From assembly GCA_963711005.1 (NCBI GenBank), contig CAVQCJ010000004.1, positions 1 to 64,000 on the forward strand: 64,000 nt of DNA, read 5' to 3'. Below the pieces are notes generated by a model, which had not been told where the DNA came from, ran no database searches, and saw only the letters and a list, made by a program, of their open reading frames with translations. This stretch comes from CAVQCJ01 sp963711005. GTDB taxonomy: Bacteria > Actinomycetota > Actinomycetes > Prado026. The position numbers and the translations under genes are program-made. How positions within the stretch are numbered: the first letter of the stretch is position 1; each line of letters begins with the position of its first letter. Shown here one piece after another: positions 29,471 to 36,504 of the stretch.

Positions 29471-30013
29471 CTATTCCTTGGGCAGCAGAACCGTGTCGAT
29501 CACGTGGATCACGCCGTTGCCGCAGTCGATGTCGGCCTTGACCACCTTGGCGTCGTTGATCTTCACGCCATCCGCAGCATCGATCGCCACAGATTGGCCT
29601 TGCACGGTCTTAGCCGATTTCAGCTTCACAACGTCCGCGGCTTTCACGTTGCCGGAGACAACGTGGTACGTGAGAATACCCGCCAGCTTTGCCTTGTTCT
29701 CAGGCTTGAGCAGCGTCTCGACGGTACCGGCAGGCAGCTTCGCGAAGGCTTCATCCGTGGGAGCGAAGACGGTGAAAGGACCCGTGCCCTTCAATGTGTC
29801 CACAAGCCCGGCCGCTTTCAGCGCGGCGGCGAGCGTCTTGAAAGAGCCCGCATTCACAGCGGTGTCGACGATATCCATTTTTGCTTCTTTCTTTAGGGCG
29901 ACTGTGGTGACCGAGGTACCAGCACATTTCTTGCCTGCCTCGGCAACCGACGATGAGGCCAACAGCACGACAGCGACGCTGAAGGCAACGGCACATTTCA
30001 GAGCACACGACAT
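29471..30013 (-). CDS. Secreted fasciclin (FAS1) domain protein
   Basis: GGAG six bases upstream selects the ATG at 30013 (MSCALKCAVAFSVAVVLLAS), a signal peptide ending near SVAEA. The remaining 150 residues are one FAS1 domain: DIVDTAVNAGSFKTLAAALK, GPFTVFAPTDEAFAKLPAGT, LLKPENKAKLAGILTYHVVS and NGVIHVIDTVLLPKE. FAS1 proteins are cell-surface adhesion modules, and close relatives are widespread in bacteria. The predicted minus-strand promoter flanked by two repeat boxes (30183-30257) points at this gene across a leader of about 185 bases. Confidence 0.9.
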   Translation of the reverse strand: MSCALKCAVAFSVAVVLLASSSVAEAGKKCAGTSVTTVALKKEAKMDIVDTAVNAGSFKTLAAALKAAGLVDTLKGTGPFTVFAPTDEAFAKLPAGTVETLLKPENKAKLAGILTYHVVSGNVKAADVVKLKSAKTVQGQSVAIDAADGVKINDAKVVKADIDCGNGVIHVIDTVLLPKE

Positions 30014-30182
30014 AACACGCTCCTTTTTCAACATGAGAGACTGGGACCGAATGAGCTTGGTAAATGAAGCGATTTGCTGAGCCTGGTTCTCACTGGGGCC
30101 GCCACCCGGGTTGGCTTTGGGGAGTCTCGAAGGTGTAGAAATCCGATTCATCCCTCGATCTCCGCCGTTTCGACTCTTCCAG

Positions 30183-30200
30183 AATTCGTTCAAATCGTTC
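30183..30200. repeat. Operator-like direct repeat, copy 1
   Basis: GAATTCGTTCAAATCGTTC spans 30182-30200, identical over 19 bases to copy 2. It is itself two TCGTTC hexamers separated by AAA (nine-base period), as expected for tandem DNA-binding domains. It covers the predicted +1 region of the minus-strand promoter at 30207-30235. Confidence 0.8.
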
Positions 30201-30206
30201 TTCCGT

Positions 30207-30235
30207 GTTATATTCACGGCGCACCTATCCGTCAA
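30207..30235 (-). promoter_or_regulatory. Predicted minus-strand promoter between repeat copies 1 and 2
   Basis: On the minus strand TTGACG (30235-30230), a 17-base spacer and TATAAC (30212-30207) form a near-consensus sigma-70-type promoter facing the fasciclin gene. Repeat copy 2 ends up four bases upstream of the -35 and copy 1 overlaps the start site, so a protein bound to both would lock the promoter. Confidence 0.6.
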
Positions 30236-30239
30236 CGTG

Positions 30240-30257
30240 AATTCGTTCAAATCGTTC
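30240..30257. repeat. Operator-like direct repeat, copy 2
   Basis: Same 19-base sequence as copy 1, at 30239-30257, 57 bases further on. A degenerate relative (AATTCGATAAATCC) lies at 30320-30333. Confidence 0.8.
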
Positions 30258-30360
30258 ATCCTGAGGCGGCCTGATAGCTCCCAAATTCATGGAGCAAAAG
30301 GAGTTAAGATAGCCGAAGAAATTCGATAAATCCTAAGTGGACGGCGAACTCTGCCAGGAC

Positions 30361-30379
30361 TATAATTCGTTCAAATCGT
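30361..30379 (+). promoter_or_regulatory. Repeat copy 3 overlapping the -10 of the MerR-like regulator
   Basis: TATAAT at 30361-30366 is a perfect -10 about 50 bases before the regulator start. The third repeat, AATTCGTTCAAATCGT, occupies 30364-30379 and so overlaps the -10 and start site. No strong -35 is seen, as is usual for activator-dependent or MerR-type promoters. The arrangement predicts autoregulation. Confidence 0.65.
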
Positions 30380-30415
30380 GCAACTTGTCCATTCGGTTGC
30401 CCATAGGTCCCATTC

Positions 30416-31294
30416 GTGAAAAAGCTCGTCACTCCTAAACAGGTTGCTCAGGCCATCAACGTCAGCGAGTCATCGCTAAAACGCTGGTGCGATCGAGGGC
30501 TTTTGACCACCGTCCGCACGGCAGGTGGACATCGGCGATTGGCCCTGGATGATGTGGTTCAGTTCCTGCGCGAGTCCGGGCACCCGCTGGTGCGGCCCGA
30601 GTTGTTGGGCCTGCCTTCCACCGTCGGTCAGGGAGCCACGGTTGTCGCACGGGCGCGGGACCAGGTCCGCGATGCACTGCTTGCCGGGGACGAGGATCAA
30701 TGTCGGCGGATCGTGTTCGACCTGTACCTGTCAGGGCAATCAGCTTGCGAAATTTGCGACCGTGTACTTGCCGCGGCGTTCCACGATATCGGTGATCGGT
30801 GGGAGTGCGGCGAGATATTCGTCTACCGAGAGCGTCGCGGCTGCGAGATTGCGCTCAAAGCCCTGCACGACCTGCGCCTAGCAATTCGCACTCCGCCTGC
30901 GGATGCTCCGGTGGCCATTGGCGGCGCTCTGGAGCATGACCCATACCGGTTGCCCACCACAATGATCGAAATCGCGCTGCGAGAAGCGGGCTGGCGCGCC
31001 AGCTCCTACGGCACGCTGCTGCCAGCCGCGACGCTGGGTGAAGCCGTTCGCGAGAACCGGCCGCAGTTGCTCTGGGTCAGCGTATCGTCCATCGAATCCG
31101 TTCCCCAGTTCCTGGATGAGTATGCGCGGCTATACGAGACGGCCGCTGAGCTGGGCACCGCGGTTGCCGTCGGCGGTCGGGCCCTAACCGAAGAAATCCG
31201 ACAGCAAATGGTCTACTCGGCCTACTGCGATACTCTGCGACACCTCGTGACGTTCGTCGCTACGTTGTCGCGCCGCAGCGTCGAACACAAGTAG
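30416..31294 (+). CDS. MerR-type regulator with cobalamin-binding-like sensor domain
   Basis: Residues 5-60 are a MerR helix-turn-helix (LVTPKQVAQAINVSESSLKR, WCDRGLLTTVRTAGGHRRL). Residues 80-170 form a helical cap (VFDLYLSGQSACEICDRVLA, GDRWECGEIFVYRERRGCEI). Residues 175-285 are a Rossmann domain like methylcobalamin-binding folds (DPYRLPTTMIEIALREAGWR). The architecture is that of CarH/LitR photoreceptors. However, the CarH W-x9-E-H pocket reads W...ER, and I see no clean ExHxxG cobalamin His, so B12 and light sensing are doubtful. The start is a GTG. uvsE follows 50 bases downstream. Confidence 0.82.
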   Translation: MKKLVTPKQVAQAINVSESSLKRWCDRGLLTTVRTAGGHRRLALDDVVQFLRESGHPLVRPELLGLPSTVGQGATVVARARDQVRDALLAGDEDQCRRIVFDLYLSGQSACEICDRVLAAAFHDIGDRWECGEIFVYRERRGCEIALKALHDLRLAIRTPPADAPVAIGGALEHDPYRLPTTMIEIALREAGWRASSYGTLLPAATLGEAVRENRPQLLWVSVSSIESVPQFLDEYARLYETAAELGTAVAVGGRALTEEIRQQMVYSAYCDTLRHLVTFVATLSRRSVEHK

Positions 31295-31344
31295 ACAAAG
31301 GACGCCAATTCAAAAGGAAATGATGGCGATTGAGCAGCATCACC

Positions 31345-32286
31345 ATGATTCGCCTCGGACTCTGCTGCACCTTTCGGGACCAGCCGATCAAGTTCGTCAA
31401 TACGACAGCAACGGCCGCTGGTCGAATGCCGCGAGTCGAATTGCTGGCGAAGTTGAGCCGCCTTTGTCGAACCAACGCTGAGGCCCTGCTGGCCTCTCTG
31501 CAATTCTGTGCTGAGAACGGGATCGGTTGCTTTCGGGTCAACAGCCAGATTCTTCCGATCAAGACCCATCCGCAACTTGGGATACAGGTCGATGATCTGC
31601 CCGAAGGTGCCGAAATCATTCGTCGGTTCAGAGCATGCGGTGAGTTCGCCCGAGGACACGGACTGCGAACCTGCTTTCACCCGGACCAGTTCGTGGTCCT
31701 GAACTCACCCCGACCCGACGTGGTTGAGGCGTCGATTCGGGAACTGGAGTACCAGGCGGAAGTGGCCGAGTGGATCGGGGCCGATGTGGTCAACATTCAT
31801 GGCGGCGGGGCCTACGGCGACAAGCAGAAGGCACTGGCCGATTTTGCCCGCAACCTGAACCGACTTTCACGCGGGTCCAGAAGCCGGCTGACCGTTGAGA
31901 ACGACGACAAGACCTACACGCCTGCCGATCTGTTGCCGATCTGCAAGGCCGAAGGCATGCCGCTGGTTTACGACGTGCATCATCATCGCTGCAATCCCGA
32001 TGGCATGAGCGTCGAACAAGCAACCGAGGAGAGCAGTGGCGACTTGGAACCGGGAGCCGATGTTCCATCATTTCCAGCCCGACTTGAAGGCTGGGACGGC
32101 CCGAAACCTGAGCGCCATCACGACTTCATCGACGTGAAGGACTTTCCGGAGTGCTGGCGATGACGGAATCTGACCGTCGAAGTCGAAGCCAAGGCAAAGG
32201 AACTGGCAGTGCTTCGACTTCGTAATGATTTGCAGCACACGCTTCAAAAGCCGCGGCGTCGACGGAAGATGAGGGCTCACTCATGA
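31345..32286 (+). CDS. uvsE: UV damage endonuclease UvsE (UVDE), with indel-like lesions
   Basis: MIRLGLCCTFRDQPIKFVNT opens a UVDE TIM barrel: LQFCAENGIGCFRVNSQILP, GLRTCFHPDQFVVLNSPRPD, GADVVNIHGGGAYGDKQKAL, LTVENDDKTYTPADLLPICK, PLVYDVHHHRCNPDGMS and KPERHHDFIDVKDFPECWR. The His, Glu and Asp metal ligands are intact. UvsE nicks DNA 5' to UV photoproducts. Between about 32033 and 32068 the conserved sequence (AVATWNREPMFH) is in a neighbouring frame, so two indels cancel out. After ECWR a TGA occurs, but the same frame continues RNLTVEVEAKAKELAVLRLR to a TGA at 32284-32286, matching the family C-terminus. I prefer ATG 31345 to the earlier TTG. Confidence 0.87.
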
Positions 32287-32520
32287 GATCTGATGCGGCG
32301 GTTGCATCGAATGGTGTCGCGAGACTCAGTCCAGATTCGCAGGTCGCCTCTCCGAAGCGCTTTCGGCGATCGAGGACGCGGGCGGGCCCGCGGCCTGTTG
32401 GACGATATGCAAGCCGCGGGTGTCGATCTGCAGGCTGGGCGTTCGACGGCCGAGCGCGAACAGTTGGCCCAACGGGAGCTCGACCTGAAGTTGCGCATCG
32501 GCGAGCTGGAAAAAGAAGTC
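32287..32520 (+). pseudogene. Gene fragment encoding a coiled coil, ending at the composition break
   Basis: Two frames hold protein-like sequence: GRLSEALSAIEDAG near 32340-32385 and, after a shift, LLDDMQAAGVDLQAGRSTAE, then REQLAQRELDLKLRIGELEK. It looks like a long helix or coiled coil of an unidentified protein. Codon use (GAA AAA GAA) resembles the left half. Similarity stops at about 32525, where integrase sequence in another frame begins. Confidence 0.45.
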
Positions 32521-32560
32521 GACAACGCGTCCCCCGAGAGGTGCTGCGCAGGAGTCGTGC
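32500..32560. other. Junction between two compositionally different genomes
   Basis: Left of this point genes have moderate GC and planctomycete family content; right of it third codon positions are almost all G or C and families are actinobacterial. The integrase frame can be followed back through SCDDKSRCSHSWSYKVDLPR to about 32547 but has no start codon, and left-type coiled-coil sequence continues up to about 32525. GTCGAC occurs at 32519-32524. Confidence 0.75.
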
Positions 32561-34066
32561 GACGACAAGTCGCGCTGCTCGCATTCGTGGTCCTACAAGG
32601 TCGACCTACCGCGGCTGGCCGGGAAGCGCCGCACTGCGATGAAGGGCGGCTTCCGGCGAAAGAAGGACGCCGAGACTGCCCTGGTCGAGGTCTTGGCCTC
32701 CTCGGGGTCCGGAATGGCGGCCCACGACGGCGGTCAACGGCTGTCGGCGTGGTTGGACACCTGGCTCGACGGGAAGGTCGCCATGGGCCTTCGAGCGACG
32801 ACCGCTCGCAGCTACCGGATGCACATCGATCGCTACTTGACGCCTCATCTCGGCCACCTCCGCCTGCGGGAGGTCAGCCCCACCGACGTGCAGGACCTCC
32901 TGACTGTTCTCAGCGGTCCTCGCGAAGGCGTGCGGCTGTCACCGTCGAGCGTCCGGCGAGTCCACGCGACGTTGCGATCGGCGCTGGGCACCGCGAAGCG
33001 CCGCCGGCTCATCTCGTACAACCCCGCTGCGGATGTTGACCTGCCACCAGCTTCGCGACCTCGGGTTCGACCCTGGGAAGCAGTCGAGCTTGGAAGGTTC
33101 CTCGACTACGCCGCCGCCGACCGGCTCGGGGCGCTGTTCGAAGTGATCGCCGCTACCGGCCTCCGCCGGGGCGAGTCGTTGGGGCTTCGCTGGGAGGACG
33201 TGGATCTGGAGCGGGGCCGGCTGGTCGTCCGGCGCCAGGTCATTCAGGTCGACGCGGCGGGCCGCCAGCCCTGCCCCTACTGCGGGCAAGCCCATGCCGA
33301 GGCGGCGTTCGGGCGGCCGAAGACAGCATCGGGGGAGGACCGAATCGTCGACCTGGACACCTCGACCGTGGGAGTGCTGCTCGGCCACCGACTCGCCCAG
33401 GATGCGGAGCGGGCCACACATCTGGGCGCCTACGTCGACCATGGGTTGATCTTCGCCCAGGAGAACGGCGACCCGATTCCACCCCAGCGGGTCACCGCAC
33501 GCTTTCGCCAGCTCGTCGCGGAGACGGGCTTGCCCAGGATCCGCCTGCACGACCTTCGGCACGGCCAGGCCAGCCTCATGCTGGCAGCCGGCGTACCGAT
33601 GGCGGTGGTCTCCAAACGGCTTGGCCACAGCTCGATCTCGATCACCAGCGACACCTACTCACACCTTCTCGAAGGTGTTGGCAGAGAGGCCGCCGAGGCA
33701 GCGATGCGCCTGGTGCCGCGCACACGGACAACCCTGAACCGACCGACGTGTCACAGCCGTGTAGGGACGTGGCCCGTTCGGCGATTCGCCGAGGGGTCTG
33801 GGCGCGGATCTGGTGACCATCTAGTACCGCCGGACGCCCGACTTGCGGAACGGATGCTCGTACACATCGGGCTGCCGCCGGCGAGTAGGAGACTTGACGC
33901 CGAGCACCCACACCTCGGTCGTCTCAGGCCGTCGGCCGCGGCAGCTCGGTTCGTCGAGGACCGAGCCTCAGCCATGGCGGCGAAGCTGTGCCGACGGCGA
34001 ACGTCCTCCGCGGTCCCTCCCTCCCCGAAGCGCACCCGCTGGAAGCAAGTCCAGCAGAGCAAGTAG
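32547..34066 (+). CDS. Tyrosine recombinase/integrase, 5' end missing
   Basis: The frame shows a Cys-containing N-terminal segment (SCDDKSRCSHSWSYKVDLPR), an arm/SAM-like core-binding domain (LRATTARSYRMHIDRYLTPH, LSPSSVRRVHATLRSALGTA) and the catalytic domain with the first Arg in ATGLRRGESLGLRWEDVDLE, HxxR in RIRLHDLRHGQASLMLAAGV, His in SKRLGHSSISITSDTY and the Tyr in that last motif. All catalytic residues are present. After LVPR the frame continues 110 residues of unlikely sequence, so an indel near 33720 probably hides the real stop. It lies about 0.94 kb from the 3' end of tRNA-Lys, consistent with an element integrated in that tRNA. Confidence 0.85.
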
Positions 34067-34135
34067 ACGATCGGGGTCATCCTTCCCGAGTTCGTCGCGG
34101 ATGCTCATCCGCAGCTCGCATCGGACTCGCTTTCC

Positions 34136-34752
34136 TCACTCGTGCTTTCGACCCGTGTCAAGTCGTTCGCGCGCGGTTGCCTTCAGCGCGATCGCTTGGT
34201 AGGCAGCCAGGGTGCTGGCCGACGAGCCGAAGCGCCCGGGCGAGTGCCAGCGCCGCTGACGGGTCGTACGCCACACTGTGCGAGGTCCTCGGGGCTCGCG
34301 CCTTCGCCGTGCGAGTTTCTCGTGGGCCAGACGGGCCGATCGTTGGGCCTTCAGCGCCGCTTCGAGTTCCTTCTGTGCAATCGCTCACTAACTCCATCCC
34401 ACGCTGGGCCGCCTCCAGGGCTTCATGCTGGAAGTCCAGGAGACCGCTTGCCAGGTCGCGCTTCTTGGCGTCCTGTAGGTTCGGACGCAATCCGCGACCG
34501 GCGATCAGCCTGCAGGGCGCGCCAACCATGACTAGCCGCCATGGCGCGCACCCGGCCCGCGGGGATCCCGAAACACTCCCCGACCTCCCGCATCGAGGGC
34601 CAGTGATGTCCGCCAGGCCCATCGCTGCCCTCAACATAGAGCGACTGCGCCTGGCCCCATGGATAAGGTCCATGCCGCGGCCGACGCGCCAACTCGCTCA
34701 TCCGAGCGCGACTTGCTTCACGTTCAACTTCGTTGCCGGCTTCGGTTTCCAT
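34136..34752 (-). CDS. Helix-turn-helix coiled-coil protein (terminase-small-subunit-like), frameshifted
   Basis: From METEAGNEVEREASRARMSE the frame reads HGPYPWGQAQSLYVEGSDGP, GGHHWPSMREVGECFGIPAG and RVRAMAASHGWRALQADRRS, a helix-turn-helix as in phage small terminases or replication regulators. A shift near 34495 gives LQDAKKRDLASGLLDFQHEA, and a second near 34385 gives AIAQKELEAALKAQRSARLA. The sequence then reaches LAAYQAIALKATARERLD and a stop at 34136. It faces the integrase and belongs to the same element. Function is uncertain. Confidence 0.5.
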
Positions 34753-35003
34753 ACTCGTGCACCGCCCGGGTGACGTCCGCTTCGTGTCCGTCGTCTTGAC
34801 CGCTTCCAGTGTCCGTCGCCAAGCGGACACCGAACGTCTTCTTGTGCGCGTGTCGCCGGACCATTCGCCGGATGATCGCCCACTGGGACCGAAGTCCACC
34901 CACGGCGCTGCAGGCGAGTACGGGTAGCACCCGGGTCGCCGAGGTCCAGGAGAAGACCGCGGGTCACCCCTCGACGATCAAGGGATGCCCAGGTCAGAAC
35001 GGG

Positions 35004-35076
35004 TGCGCCGCCAGGGACTCGAACCCCGAACCCGCGGATTAAGAGTCCGCTGCTCTGCCAGTTGAGCTAGCGGCGC
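35004..35076 (-). tRNA. tRNA-Lys (anticodon CTT)
   Basis: Minus strand: acceptor GCGCCGC pairs with GCGGCGC; D-arm AGCTCAACTGGCAGAGC; anticodon stem GCGGA with loop CTCTTAA, anticodon CTT; T-arm GGGGTTCGAGTCCC. The 3' CCA is not fully encoded (ACC follows). The 3' end faces the integrase, as for a tRNA used as attachment site. Confidence 0.95.
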
Positions 35077-35092
35077 CAGGCCGCCGAGGTTA

Positions 35093-35332
35093 TCAGGCGG
35101 TCCTCGCGCCCGAGAAATCATTCGCGGGCGCCTCGGCCGTTCGGTCGACCCCGAGCGACCGCAGGTCGAGGCGGACATCGTCCTCCACCGCTTCCGCGGT
35201 GTAGATCTCGCGCGACGTCGGGCCGGAGGGGTCGGCCAGGTCGGCGAGGAGGGCCAGCGGCACGCCGTGCGCCAGCCAGGTCATCACGCGCTCCTGAGGG
35301 GGAATCACACGCGTGTAGTTCGGCACTTCCAA
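35093..35332 (-). CDS. Small conserved-looking actinobacterial protein, unknown function
   Basis: This 79-residue protein starts MEVPNYTRVIPPQERVMTWL and continues AHGVPLALLADLADPSGPTS and REIYTAEAVEDDVRLDLRSL. I recognise this as a type of short hypothetical protein common near tRNA genes in high-GC Gram-positives, without known role. It has no membrane segment or cysteine motif. It sits just upstream of tRNA-Lys on the same strand. Confidence 0.55.
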   Translation of the reverse strand: MEVPNYTRVIPPQERVMTWLAHGVPLALLADLADPSGPTSREIYTAEAVEDDVRLDLRSLGVDRTAEAPANDFSGARTA

Positions 35333-35443
35333 TCGGAGACTTGAGCCCGAGACCGGTACGAATCACCAATCCCACCGAACACGTGGGTAACAAGTAGGAC
35401 ACGGGATCTCGGCTTCTGGCGTCCTGGCACCGAGGATCAAGCA

Positions 35444-36307
35444 GTGGGACGTCACGGCGGCCTGTACCTCGGGTCTCGACGCACGGTTCTCGCCGGTGTC
35501 GCTGTGGCCGTGGTGGTAGCCGGCGGTGTCACGGCCGGGGCAGCGTTCGGTGTGAGGGACACCGGGAGGGGCGCTACCCAGGCCGTGACCCGACCCGCGG
35601 CCACCGTCGCCGTCCGGACGCCGACGCCGACGCCGACCGAGAGCCCGACCGCGACGCCCACCGCGACGCCGACCGTGCGGCCGCCGAGCGGGCCGCCCAG
35701 GTTCAGCAAGACGATCCGGCTCGGCTGGACCGGCGCCATCGTCAAGCAGGTCCAGCAGCGGCTGGTCTGGACCGGCCTGCCGCTCAAGGTCACCGGGACC
35801 TTCGACGCCGCGACCGTGACGGCCGTGAAGAAGTTCCAGGTCAAACAGTCGCTGAAGTCGACCGGACGCGTGGACAGGACCACGTACACGCGGCTCGCGC
35901 AGGTGACGCGACGCGGTCCCAAGCTGGACCCGCGCTGCTCGGGTGCCACGCACATCCTGTGCATCGACAAGAACCAGAAGGTGCTGCGCTACCTCGTGCA
36001 CGGCAAGGTCGTGATGCTCCTCGACGTGCGCTTCGGGTCACCCGCGCTGCCGACGCGCGAGGGCGTGTTCGACATCTATGCGAAGAGCCGCTTCCACGTG
36101 TCCACGCTGTACCACACGCCCATGCCGTACGCGATGTTCTTCAGCGGCGGGCAGGCCGTGCACTACTCGATGTTCTTCCACGCCGTCGGGTACGCCGGTG
36201 CCTCGCACGGCTGCGTCAACGTCCGGGACATGGCGTCGATGGTGAAGCTGTTCGACGAGGCGCCGATCGGCACCAAGGTCGTCATCTACCGCACGTCCAC
36301 GCAATAG
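35444..36307 (+). CDS. Secreted L,D-transpeptidase with peptidoglycan-binding domain
   Basis: The 287-residue protein has an N-terminal signal/membrane anchor (TVLAGVAVAVVVAGGVTAGA), a Thr/Pro-rich linker (TPTPTPTESPTATPTATPT), a PG_binding_1 domain (GAIVKQVQQRLVWTGLPLKV, KFQVKQSLKSTGRVDRTTY) and a YkuD catalytic domain. The catalytic Cys lies in GASHGCVNVRDMASMVKLFD, with HYSMFFHAVGYAG upstream supplying the conserved His. Such enzymes make 3-3 cross-links in peptidoglycan or replace D,D-links. It is a single-gene unit facing a convergent ZIP transporter. Confidence 0.92.
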   Translation: MGRHGGLYLGSRRTVLAGVAVAVVVAGGVTAGAAFGVRDTGRGATQAVTRPAATVAVRTPTPTPTESPTATPTATPTVRPPSGPPRFSKTIRLGWTGAIVKQVQQRLVWTGLPLKVTGTFDAATVTAVKKFQVKQSLKSTGRVDRTTYTRLAQVTRRGPKLDPRCSGATHILCIDKNQKVLRYLVHGKVVMLLDVRFGSPALPTREGVFDIYAKSRFHVSTLYHTPMPYAMFFSGGQAVHYSMFFHAVGYAGASHGCVNVRDMASMVKLFDEAPIGTKVVIYRTSTQ

Positions 36308-36332
36308 GTGCCCACCCCGGCCGCCGCCGGTC

Positions 36333-36388
36333 GATCTTGAGCAACACGCCTGCGACGCGCCGGTGAGGGCGGCGTCCTGCTCAAGATC
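36333..36388. terminator. Inverted repeat between convergent genes
   Basis: GATCTTGAGCA (36333-36343) and TGCTCAAGATC (36378-36388) are exact reverse complements with a 34-base loop rich in GC. It lies 25 bases after the L,D-transpeptidase stop, so it may terminate that transcript. Confidence 0.5.
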
Positions 36389-36449
36389 AACGAGAGGGGC
36401 GCCCGGAGGGCCGGGAACACGGGGGCGGGGTCGAACGTCATCGAGGTGT

Positions 36450-36496
36450 AGGTCCGGGGCGCCGTTGTTCCCCCCGTGCGGCGGTGCTCCGGACCT
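36450..36496 (-). terminator. Hairpin downstream of the ZIP transporter
   Basis: AGGTCCGG (36450-36457) and CCGGACCT (36489-36496) are exact complements, with further partial pairing (GGCGCCG with CGGCGGTGC) inside. It sits just beyond the ZIP stop at 36505 on the minus strand. Confidence 0.45.
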
Positions 36497-36504
36497 CTCC
36501 CGCG

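Noticed and set aside
32160..32162. Possible selenocysteine or programmed readthrough at the uvsE TGA
   Set aside because: No selenocysteine-insertion-like structure stands out, the position is not catalytic, and nearby compensated frameshifts point to sequence error.
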